Source: Massilistercora timonensis
GTDB lineage: Bacteria; Bacillota; Clostridia; Lachnospirales; Lachnospiraceae
NCBI RefSeq assembly: GCF_900312975.1
Contig: NZ_LT990039.1
Location: forward strand, 1,488,001 to 1,552,000
Length of the DNA stretch: 64,000 nt
Direction: 5' to 3'
Shown: positions 41,268 through 49,191 of the stretch, piece by piece
Layout of the letters: each line of letters opens with the position of its first letter
How positions within the stretch are numbered: the first letter of the stretch is position 1
Translations under genes and position numbers: made by a program
Notes under the pieces: generated by a model
What the model saw: only the letters and a program-made list of their open reading frames with translations
Database searches by the model: none
Told to the model about the DNA's origin: nothing

Positions 41268-43695
41268 TTTGATGGCTTTATATTATCCGGAAGCCTGCAT
41301 CAAGTCAGAAGAAGGACGGTATATCGAAATAAGGTCCGTGAAGAATTATAAGGAGTATAGGCTTTGCCGGACAAAAGGGAATGTAAATTTAACAGATTAC
41401 TGGTTTGCAATGGCAGATGCCGGGAAAAGACAGCCGCTCGCCTATGGATGCCAGTTTATTAGCATGATCAGCGATGAAGAACAAGCGGAAAATAGCTGGA
41501 CTTCAGGACATGAAGGCCAGGAAATATGCTGTGCCTTTTTTAAGTTCAGATTAGAAGAACTTAATGAAAAGTTCAGATTAGAAGAGGCCAATATATCTGT
41601 CCAAGATATAAAAAATCTGATTTCCGGGGCGCTTAATAATTACAAAGATGAACCTGCAGATATCATCGAGTATAAATGGTTTTATACAATAGATAATGCT
41701 GATGCGATTCTAGTCTTTTTCAGTGATGATAAAGTGAAGATACAAAAAGCAGTAAAGCGGATAAAAAATGTTAAATATATGGTAAATGAAGAAGGGAGGG
41801 AAAAAGAAGAGAAACAAAGAGAGGAATCTGTATATTATTCTGATTATTATGTAACGGGGCGGTGCGAAAAACTGCGACAAGAAGATGAAAGAGAGGATCA
41901 AAAGGCAGACCAGGAAGCTGGATTTATGATTAAAGATTTTAGTATTGAAAATGGCAATGCATTACCTCAGCGTCAGATACGTGAGGATGGATGGTGTGAA
42001 CAGACTCTTACAATATTGCAGAAATGCATTGGGGAATATGAGAAAGGCAAAAACAAGAAGATGGTTGCCTATTATCAGGCATTGGGGCAGATTGTTAACG
42101 TCTTGTCACAATATGAGCAAGAAAATCCGTTAAAGGATTACTTTTATATTTTTTATCCCTCGATTGTGTTGTTCATCAAACAGTTGAATCAGAGTATTGC
42201 ATTGCTTAATGATTCAGGGAAGGAGGGAGATGAATGTGACGATCCGATTAAAATAAAATATGAGAAAATGCAGGTTCTGGAATCCGGTATTAGTGAATTC
42301 ATCGATACGATTGAAATGCTGATGAGGCATATGGGGCAGAGCTGCGCTGATATGCTCAGTGATTTAGGAAGACAGGGACTACCTTATGATATACCATTGC
42401 GGTTGTGTTTAATGTATATGTCATATTTGAATGTCCTGACTAGTTACTTAAATGACACAGAATATGAGTATCAGTTTTGTCTTGCACCGCTGGTATACTC
42501 TAGACCTACTACGAATTATATCGATCTTGGTCTCCCGCCGGGGGATCGGCTGATTAGGATCCGGCTATCACGGCACTGTATGTTTATGCCGAGATCATTG
42601 TTGATAATTTTGTCTCATGAAGCGCTGCATTATATAATTAGCGATGAGCAGCGGATAATTAGGGCAAAATATTATATACCTGTAATAGCGCTAGTTCTTA
42701 CTTATGAGATTGTTCCATATCATCTACTGCGTGACTGCAGGATTGAATCCATGGATGAAAAGGCTATTCTGGAGAAATATCTAGAAATTGTTAGAAGGCA
42801 TATAATGAAGTATGCAGAAAAATTTTTAAAGGATCAGGTTTTCTCCCAAAAGGAAGATCCGTGTGCTTTTCATTTATCTCAGGTATTTGAAAGAGTAAAA
42901 ATCGGATGCCTTGCCATGGTTTACGATGCAAAAAATGAGCTTCGGAGATGTATAACACAGATTGATTCACAAACAATCAGAGCACTGAATGCGTTAAATG
43001 TACCGGAAAAGCTTATCAGAAAAATATATATAGTACAGGAACAGATAATAAAGCAGTGTGAAAGAATATGGCAGGAGGACCATTTTAATCAGAATATGGC
43101 AAACATTACAACTCTGTTCAGGGAGATTTATCCTGATTTGGGAACAGTGATGTTGCTGGATCTTTCACCGGTAGATTATCTGGAGGCAATTTTGATATCA
43201 GAAAGTTATGATCCTGATCCGGACATTATTAGCGATGTGCTGGTAACCAGGGTGGCAATCCTTAAAATGGTAATGGAAGACGGCAGCGAGGCAAATGACT
43301 GGAAAAAGAAATGGAATGATATCAGCCGTGAGGATTTGAATCAAAATCAGTTTTTGATTGAACTTAAAAAGAAAGTAGAGCAGGTGTGTGTAAAGTTTAC
43401 AGAAAATGCCAAGGAAGCCGATGGAAACGAATCAGACGTGCAGGAAGGGGGAATCATGTATTGTCTGCAAATTTTAAAGTTTGAAAAGGAATATTTGAAA
43501 AAATGTAAAATGTTCCTGGGGAAAAAAATCGGGAAAAAATCGAAAAAAAGAGATATCCTGCTTGCTCTATTCCGTCAGTTTGCTGTATATGAAAAGGCTG
43601 AAGAAGAGGATCCTTCAGCGCAGGATATGTTTAAGGCTTTGGATGAACTTATTTTCTGCTGTAAGAAGGACATAAAGGATGCCTATGATAGATGA
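41254..43695 (+). CDS. Large protein with HExxH zincin motif (system component B)
   Basis: 813 aa. N-terminal 180 residues are mixed alpha/beta (WFYTIDNADAILVFFSDDKV). A charged linker follows, then a long helical body with LIILSHEALHYI (His455-Glu456-His459), a zinc-protease signature. A later LEAILISESYDPDPD segment could give the third ligand. The last 100 residues are Lys-rich. It overlaps the membrane protein gene, so the two probably act together. A membrane partner with a putative protease fits a toxin-like or abortive-infection effector. No known system matches by eye. Confidence 0.72.
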   Translation: MKHFDLMALYYPEACIKSEEGRYIEIRSVKNYKEYRLCRTKGNVNLTDYWFAMADAGKRQPLAYGCQFISMISDEEQAENSWTSGHEGQEICCAFFKFRLEELNEKFRLEEANISVQDIKNLISGALNNYKDEPADIIEYKWFYTIDNADAILVFFSDDKVKIQKAVKRIKNVKYMVNEEGREKEEKQREESVYYSDYYVTGRCEKLRQEDEREDQKADQEAGFMIKDFSIENGNALPQRQIREDGWCEQTLTILQKCIGEYEKGKNKKMVAYYQALGQIVNVLSQYEQENPLKDYFYIFYPSIVLFIKQLNQSIALLNDSGKEGDECDDPIKIKYEKMQVLESGISEFIDTIEMLMRHMGQSCADMLSDLGRQGLPYDIPLRLCLMYMSYLNVLTSYLNDTEYEYQFCLAPLVYSRPTTNYIDLGLPPGDRLIRIRLSRHCMFMPRSLLIILSHEALHYIISDEQRIIRAKYYIPVIALVLTYEIVPYHLLRDCRIESMDEKAILEKYLEIVRRHIMKYAEKFLKDQVFSQKEDPCAFHLSQVFERVKIGCLAMVYDAKNELRRCITQIDSQTIRALNALNVPEKLIRKIYIVQEQIIKQCERIWQEDHFNQNMANITTLFREIYPDLGTVMLLDLSPVDYLEAILISESYDPDPDIISDVLVTRVAILKMVMEDGSEANDWKKKWNDISREDLNQNQFLIELKKKVEQVCVKFTENAKEADGNESDVQEGGIMYCLQILKFEKEYLKKCKMFLGKKIGKKSKKRDILLALFRQFAVYEKAEEEDPSAQDMFKALDELIFCCKKDIKDAYDR

Positions 43696-43819
43696 GGAAA
43701 AAGCTGAAAAATGATTGACACTAAAAAGAAATCTATGATAAAATGAAAGAACTATTGATATATTTGTTGTACAGCTTATTGGTTTTCCCCCTGACGACAG
43801 AAAGGCGAAGGAGTGGATT

Positions 43820-44035
43820 ATGGAGAGTATAGGATTGATCAGTAAAAACAAAAAGAAAGTAAAGAAGTTTTTCCTCGGGCATGATTCGACTAATCGTCCG
43901 AATGCTTTTACTGATTTGCAGGATGATGCGACGCATGCAGACAGAAGTACAGGTAAACAAGTCTGGTCAGCAACTTTTATGGATAAAACGGATGCTCAAT
44001 TGCTAAAAGAACTTGAAAAATTAGTGCGCCATTAA
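43820..44035 (+). CDS. Small basic protein
   Basis: 71 aa with GAAGGAG before the ATG and TTGACA about 110 bp upstream. Basic N-terminus (ISKNKKKVKKFFLGHD) and an amphipathic C-terminal helix (DAQLLKELEKLVRH). Terminator 18 bp downstream. It has its own promoter and terminator, which suggests a separate unit. Function unknown. Confidence 0.6.
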   Translation: MESIGLISKNKKKVKKFFLGHDSTNRPNAFTDLQDDATHADRSTGKQVWSATFMDKTDAQLLKELEKLVRH

Positions 44036-44053
44036 GTACTATAAATTTTTATG

Positions 44054-44095
44054 AACCGTTGTATTTCCGACTATAAGGAGTTGCAACGGTTTTTT
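44054..44095 (+). terminator. Terminator after the 71-aa gene
   Basis: AACCGTTG at 44054-44061 and CAACGGTT at 44084-44091, followed by TTTTT. Confidence 0.82.
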
Positions 44096-44484
44096 AGTAT
44101 ACGGTTTTGCTATTACTGGATGTCTTTTGCTTTCATTTTGTCACTTCCTTATCCCAAAAAATGAGAATTCATTATGGAAGATGGTAAATCCCTTGGGAGA
44201 TATTTTAATATGGCGGTATTTTTTGAAAGACTGGGGTAGGGATCATAGTAGAAGAAACGGATTAGTTGTAAATCACATGAGAGACCATAGTAAAACAGTC
44301 CGATGAACGGATGGTTGTCGATATTATGCCTATGATATTGATTGAATATAGATTATGCAAAAAGTAACCGCTCCTGATCAATGTGAATCACAGGAATGCG
44401 GTTACTTTTCGTAACTGGTTAATTTTTGAACAAACGTTTATCGAAGTTCCTTTTTCTATGATAAAGATTGGGGAACAGGATGAT
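44096..44484. other. Gene-free stretch with a long hairpin
   Basis: About 390 bp without a credible gene; frames are short and lack ribosome sites. It contains the strong 12-bp inverted repeat at 44360-44409. The rest is AT-rich and shows no clear structure. Confidence 0.6.
44360..44409. terminator. Long perfect hairpin, likely bidirectional terminator
   Basis: AAAAGTAACCGC at 44360-44371 and its exact complement at 44398-44409. An additional TCCTG/CAGGA helix lies inside. The arms end in A and T runs, so it can stop transcription from either side, between the plus-strand cargo and the convergent ATPase gene. Confidence 0.75.
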
Positions 44485-45861
44485 TTAGCTTCTATCCTTT
44501 TTTAGAATAAATTCCATTTTCTCTTCATTATAATTAGGAAGTACGTCACTCAAAGTACCATCAAACATTGCAGAATAAACCTTTTTGTCTGCACGAAGTT
44601 GGTATTTTTCTAGAGGATTGAGTATAGATTCGCCCTTTTCATTTTTTATCACGAAGCAAACCTCATCATTTCGGAGGATTTCTGTCGCTAATAATCGTGA
44701 TTCATGGCTAGTAATAATAAGTTGAGTATTTCGTTGCTCTGCCATTTTAAGGAATAATTCTATCATTCGTGTAGTCATTGCAGGATGTAAGCAGCGATCT
44801 ATTTCATCAATAACAAACACCCGATTATCAGAAACTTTTAAAAGAATTTCTATCAAATCCAAAAGCCGTGCAGTACCATCCGATTCTTCCTTCAAATTAA
44901 AGTAAACAGATTTACTCTCATGGCTAAATTCTATAGTCTTTATGATTAAATCGTCATTTTTATTTAATTCAAAAGTATAAAATTCTTTATATGAACGAAG
45001 CATGATGGAAGGACTATGGTGCCTTCCCTTTTTGGCTGATTTTTTTTCGAGATCAGCCACTACTTTATTAAAAAGTTCTTCAGGCACTTTGCTCTTTATA
45101 ATGTCTACAGGAACTTCAACAATTTTTAAGTCACTTATCCCTGTACCTAATGCATTTAAGAGATTAGCAATTTCATTCAGGTTGGAACTCGAAAAATAAG
45201 GATATCCTGTTAGTATGCTGTCTGGATTGCTTACAGTTAGTAAATTGTTAAACCAAATATATACTTTACGAAGAATTTTTAACTCTGGATTGTCTTCGTA
45301 CATTTTTTCCTTCCCGTGATTAATTATGGAAAGAAAAAGTAACTCGCTATCTGCGATACTGTCTTCGCCATACATATTTAATTTCTCAACAGCATTTTTA
45401 TTCTTAAAATAATCTCCAGCTTCGAAAATACTACTTTTTAAATTGCGGTAAAAAATACTCTTTTCCTGATTTGAAGTAGTTAATTCATAAAGATGTTCCT
45501 CTTCTATAGACCCGGTCTTTAATAGGACAGAGAACTCATAAACGATATGTTTATTATCCAATAAAAGTTCTATTTTGAAGGAAGAAGGAATAGATTGATT
45601 AGCCGGAATTTGTCGGAAATACTTATTTGTGAAACCTCGTGGAAGTCCATCAACGACCATATCTTGAACAAATTGAAATGCTTCTACCAGGTTAGATTTT
45701 CCCGAAGCATTGGCTCCGAAAATAACTTCACATTTAGTCAGCTTTATGTTTTTGTTCCGATAAATCCTTTTGGAGTTTTTGCGTGCTTTTCCAGCTTCCA
45801 TTGAAAAGCATTGTTTGTCATTAAAGGAAAGGAAATTTGTTATCGAAAATTTGATCAGCAT
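44485..45861 (-). CDS. AAA15-type ATPase (OLD/AbiL-like ATP-binding protein)
   Basis: 458 aa. Walker A GANASGKSN close to the N-terminus, an ABC-like coiled region, and Walker B FVIDEIDRCLHP followed by the H-switch region (LIITSHESRLL). This is the pattern of the AAA15 family to which AbiL-type abortive-infection ATPases belong. A separate RloB/TOPRIM-like partner is not adjacent. A minus-strand TACAAT box lies near 45889-45894. Defence is the likely role. Confidence 0.87.
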   Translation of the reverse strand: MLIKFSITNFLSFNDKQCFSMEAGKARKNSKRIYRNKNIKLTKCEVIFGANASGKSNLVEAFQFVQDMVVDGLPRGFTNKYFRQIPANQSIPSSFKIELLLDNKHIVYEFSVLLKTGSIEEEHLYELTTSNQEKSIFYRNLKSSIFEAGDYFKNKNAVEKLNMYGEDSIADSELLFLSIINHGKEKMYEDNPELKILRKVYIWFNNLLTVSNPDSILTGYPYFSSSNLNEIANLLNALGTGISDLKIVEVPVDIIKSKVPEELFNKVVADLEKKSAKKGRHHSPSIMLRSYKEFYTFELNKNDDLIIKTIEFSHESKSVYFNLKEESDGTARLLDLIEILLKVSDNRVFVIDEIDRCLHPAMTTRMIELFLKMAEQRNTQLIITSHESRLLATEILRNDEVCFVIKNEKGESILNPLEKYQLRADKKVYSAMFDGTLSDVLPNYNEEKMEFILKKDRS

Positions 45862-46029
45862 ATTTTTAGCACCTCATGTTTTGTTGCTTTATTGTAACAC
45901 ATAAAAACGAATTCATCAATATAAATGTTTCAGAAAACGAGGTTAATGCGCGATATAATGAAGTAAAAACGAAAAAATCGTTTAATCTACAAAAATACAC
46001 TTGACTTTCAGGAGAAGTGATGATATCTT

Positions 46030-46095
46030 GTTACTAGCAGATGCACGAGATGAGTGCTACTCCGGAGATGAAGTGGGCTAGCTACCCGTAGTAAC
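46030..46095 (+). ncRNA. Possible structured leader RNA upstream of the MBL operon
   Basis: GTTACTA at 46030-46036 closes with TAGTAAC at 46089-46095. Inside are GCAC/GTGC with a 7-nt loop (46043-46057), a CTCCGGAG palindrome and GGG/CCC. GAGATGA occurs twice. The 66-nt element ends about 45 bp before the TTG start of the MBL gene. I cannot place it in a known class. Confidence 0.4.
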
Positions 46096-46140
46096 TAATT
46101 AACAAATGTAATTTTTTGAAACTGAAAGGAGAAATATTTA

Positions 46141-47007
46141 TTGACAGTAAAATTTTTATCATCAAAAGGATATACGGATCCAGGAGCAAATAATGGAGAT
46201 TGTATACTTATTGACACCGGAAGCGAACTTGTGATTTTTGATTGTGGTTGTGAAGAACATGCTGACAGGGTACTCGATTATATGAAGAAAAGAGGTTACT
46301 CAAAAGCGAAATTGGTTCTTTCACACAACGATGGAGATCATTTTGATGGGATTCCTTATTTAATAGAGCAAGATAAAATTTCAGATATATACACGCTTTT
46401 ATTGCTCAAATATAAAGATGAGTTGTTAAAGAGGATAAATGATAAAAGAATAACTAGAGATTCTTTGGCAAGAAGGATTTCTGAAATTTTTGAAAACATA
46501 TATTCTCTTTCCGGATTGGTTAAATTGAGAGATATATTTACTGATACGCAAGTATGTCCGGGAGTTACGATAGTAGGACCGGATCAGGAATATGCATTGG
46601 ACGCTGTTGCAAAACGCATCGACAATAGACAAGGCGATACCATTGATAAAGAAACGGTTGTAAATGCCGTGAGCACTCAAGTGAAAGTTAAGGTGGGAAC
46701 TAATAATCTATTATTATGTGGGGACAGTAGTTATGAGGCCATCAAGGATAAATTAGAGGAATACTCACTGATACAGTTACCACATCATGGAAAAAAAGAA
46801 CAGGCAGATAGTATTTTTGAGCAGAAAGGGTCTCTCGGGATTACATATTATGTATCCGATAATACAGGTAACACCAACGGAGGATCTAAAGATTTACCAA
46901 AACGAGGTTATGTTATCAAAAACACGAAGACTGGAGATCAGATTTGCACAGGGTGGAATTCAAGCTTAACAAACATCCCGGTTCGTTCGTATTTTAGGGG
47001 GCTCTGA
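46141..47007 (+). CDS. Metallo-beta-lactamase-fold hydrolase (ComEC-like) (system component 1)
   Basis: 288 aa, TTG start at 46141 with AAAGGAG at nine bases. The MBL metal site is clear: SHNDGDHFDG (HxDxDH variant), LCGDSS and LPHHGKK. The early NNGDCILIDTG is typical of ComEC/Rec2-type and related MBL proteins. The following gene starts 1 bp later. In this AT-rich cargo the protein probably hydrolyses a nucleic acid or nucleotide signal. Confidence 0.88.
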   Translation: MTVKFLSSKGYTDPGANNGDCILIDTGSELVIFDCGCEEHADRVLDYMKKRGYSKAKLVLSHNDGDHFDGIPYLIEQDKISDIYTLLLLKYKDELLKRINDKRITRDSLARRISEIFENIYSLSGLVKLRDIFTDTQVCPGVTIVGPDQEYALDAVAKRIDNRQGDTIDKETVVNAVSTQVKVKVGTNNLLLCGDSSYEAIKDKLEEYSLIQLPHHGKKEQADSIFEQKGSLGITYYVSDNTGNTNGGSKDLPKRGYVIKNTKTGDQICTGWNSSLTNIPVRSYFRGL

Positions 47008-47008
47008 T

Positions 47009-47449
47009 TTGAAATACTTGGTTGCAGAAACTCAGGCATATGAAATCCCTGGACGACAGGAGTATCTTTATGATATATTTCATCTTTTCTTTATCCCTCA
47101 AAATACAATAGATGGATTTATTCCGCTTACGCCATTAGGCGTAGCGGAACCATCTATTTTGTTTCTGGTCGGGCATTATGATCAAATTGCAAAGTATTTG
47201 GCTCACAATGCTGACCAGATAGAGGAAAAAACGATAGTTTTCATTACCTGTTACGCCAATTACTTAAAAATACACAAGAAAAATAAAGTAAAGTGGTTTA
47301 CGTCTTTTTCGAAAAATGAAATATCATACTGTTATGCAGGTGATAATTACGGCTTTGGATTTGAGATAACAGAATCTGAGTTGAATTTCTATAATTCAAA
47401 AGAAACAGACATTTTGAAACGGATTAAAGAGAATTTTAAAGTATTATGA
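47009..47449 (+). CDS. Hypothetical protein (system component 2)
   Basis: 146 aa, TTG start just after the MBL stop, with AGGGGG close by. Mixed alpha/beta (MKYLVAETQAYEIPG, EKTIVFITCYANYLKI, SYCYAGDNYGFGFEI), no membrane segment. Sandwiched in a three-gene operon. I recognise no domain; it resembles a small receptor or sensor domain by fold guess only. Confidence 0.7.
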   Translation: MKYLVAETQAYEIPGRQEYLYDIFHLFFIPQNTIDGFIPLTPLGVAEPSILFLVGHYDQIAKYLAHNADQIEEKTIVFITCYANYLKIHKKNKVKWFTSFSKNEISYCYAGDNYGFGFEITESELNFYNSKETDILKRIKENFKVL

Positions 47450-47459
47450 GGAGGTGCAA

Positions 47460-48167
47460 ATGGATATAAAAATTTTTGATTCTTATAACATTCGTGCAAG
47501 GGTATCTGTTTATATCATTATAATAGCACCTATCATTTTAACACTATATGTCGTTTATGAACCTGTTCGGAGTTTCACTTTCTCTGTTGTATTGGTAGCT
47601 ATTATGACATCATTTTCGAATTACCTTTTCGCTTTGCAGAGATATAAGCAAAGAGGGGGAAAACGTAGAAATACTGCCGCAGAATTTTTATATATAGATG
47701 ATGCACATATTGACGGAAAAACCAAGCAACGTTATTACAGAAAATTAAGTGAAATTGATAAAAGTTTTGAAGCCATGAACCAACCAGTAGATTCTGAAGA
47801 GTTCAGACAAACGTGTTACAGCGCTATACAATGGCTACGAAGTAATACACGCAATAATAAACTTGTACAAGAAGAAAATATGTTGTGTGGATTTTATAAA
47901 AATTTGATTAGCCTTAAATCCGTCGGAATTGCGTTTACGATTGTAGCAATTCTCATTCTGATAATCTCTTCAGCTCCAACAACACCTCTCTCGTTCGTTC
48001 AATCGAAAACAAATATGATTTTAATTTTTGTAGATATAGGAGTGTTATTATTTTGGGGATTGGGAGTTAACGAAAAAATACATTCTGTTTTATGCGAAAA
48101 ATATGCATATGCATTACTGGAAACCCTGGACACACTCCCAGATAGAATTAATGAGAATAAGTTATAA
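47460..48167 (+). CDS. Multi-TM membrane protein (system component 3)
   Basis: 235 aa from the ATG at 47460, with AGGAGG five bases upstream; a GTG at 47454 overlaps that site. Two TM helices at about 17-35 and 39-57, a charged helical cytoplasmic stretch (YIDDAHIDGKTKQRYYRKLS), then two TM helices at about 157-175 and 190-207. Four-TM proteins behind nucleotide-processing enzymes often act as membrane effectors in anti-phage systems. That role is inferred. Confidence 0.72.
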   Translation: MDIKIFDSYNIRARVSVYIIIIAPIILTLYVVYEPVRSFTFSVVLVAIMTSFSNYLFALQRYKQRGGKRRNTAAEFLYIDDAHIDGKTKQRYYRKLSEIDKSFEAMNQPVDSEEFRQTCYSAIQWLRSNTRNNKLVQEENMLCGFYKNLISLKSVGIAFTIVAILILIISSAPTTPLSFVQSKTNMILIFVDIGVLLFWGLGVNEKIHSVLCEKYAYALLETLDTLPDRINENKL

Positions 48168-48192
48168 GAGCTAAATACAAATAATATTATTT

Positions 48193-48236
48193 GGCAGCAC
48201 TATCAGACTTAATCAGTTGACAGTGCTGCCATTTTT
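48193..48236 (+). terminator. Terminator of the MBL operon
   Basis: GGCAGCACT/AGTGCTGCC, 9 bp, 20-nt loop, then ATTTTTC. It separates the cargo from the convergent S1-domain gene. Confidence 0.82.
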
Positions 48237-48244
48237 CTAAACTT

Positions 48245-49171
48245 TTATAGGTTCTGCCGAATGATCCGGGTAATGAGCCCCACGGCCACGTTACGCTCTT
48301 CATCAATATGTGTAACGACAAAGGAAACCTCATCCTTTTTCCCCACGGTGCGGGGATCATAGCAGGAATGAGCGATGGCGTTGACGCCAATCGAGAGTCT
48401 GACGAATACGGTGCCTTTGTGGATGTCTTCCACAACACCGGCATATTTGCCCTGCACCTTGCATTTTTTCATATTTTCCTTGCTGGTATTGCCTTCTACG
48501 CTTTTGACATCTGCATGGACTGTGATCTGTTCCGGAGATTCTGCCTTCACATCCAGGATCCGTACCAGTATGTGGTCCCCTACACGGAACCGTTCCCTGG
48601 CGTCTCCCAGCCAGTCAAAGGACAGATCCCTTGCCAGAATGGAAGTCTCCACGCCAAAAATTTCAGCCCGGACAACCTTTTCTGCCACCGCGATCACTCT
48701 GGCCTGCACGATCCGGTCTTCGCATACTTTGGGCTTCCCGGATGCGTCTGTATCCAGATAAAAAATCTGGCGTTTTTTGAGCATGGCCTCTTTCCGGCTT
48801 GCTACAATGCTGCGTGTCTTTGCATCCAATCCTTTTACAAGAAAATCAATCTCACATCCCAGCATATTATTAAGGATTTTATTTTGCCGCAGGGAAAGCT
48901 CCCCGTAATCGTGGGCGTTATCCTGGACAAGATTCAGCATCATTTCCGAGATAGGGATGACGGTACGGAAGTCCTTGTAATAGATAATAGCGATCAGACT
49001 GCCGGCCTCCGTTTTCTCGATGCCGCCTAGCTTCCCGGTGAGGATTTTCCGGGTGCGGTAGGCGTTCTGGATTTCGTGCCAGATGAGATCCGCTTTGGAC
49101 TGCGGCGTTTCCAGCTGAGCATCGGCGTCCAGGGTAAGGATAGAAGTTACATGGTTCAGTTCGTTTGACAT
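48245..49171 (-). CDS. S1/RNA-binding-domain protein of the transfer region
   Basis: 308 aa, ATG at 49171 with AAAGGAGGC upstream. At least two OB/S1-like segments can be seen (VQARVIAVAEKVVRAEIFGV; VQGKYAGVVEDIHKGTVFVR). Conserved proteins of this type follow VirD4 in Lachnospiraceae elements. It may bind the transferred strand or regulate translation. Confidence 0.8.
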   Translation of the reverse strand: MSNELNHVTSILTLDADAQLETPQSKADLIWHEIQNAYRTRKILTGKLGGIEKTEAGSLIAIIYYKDFRTVIPISEMMLNLVQDNAHDYGELSLRQNKILNNMLGCEIDFLVKGLDAKTRSIVASRKEAMLKKRQIFYLDTDASGKPKVCEDRIVQARVIAVAEKVVRAEIFGVETSILARDLSFDWLGDARERFRVGDHILVRILDVKAESPEQITVHADVKSVEGNTSKENMKKCKVQGKYAGVVEDIHKGTVFVRLSIGVNAIAHSCYDPRTVGKKDEVSFVVTHIDEERNVAVGLITRIIRQNL

Positions 49172-49191
49172 AAGCTGCCTCCTTTCAAAAA

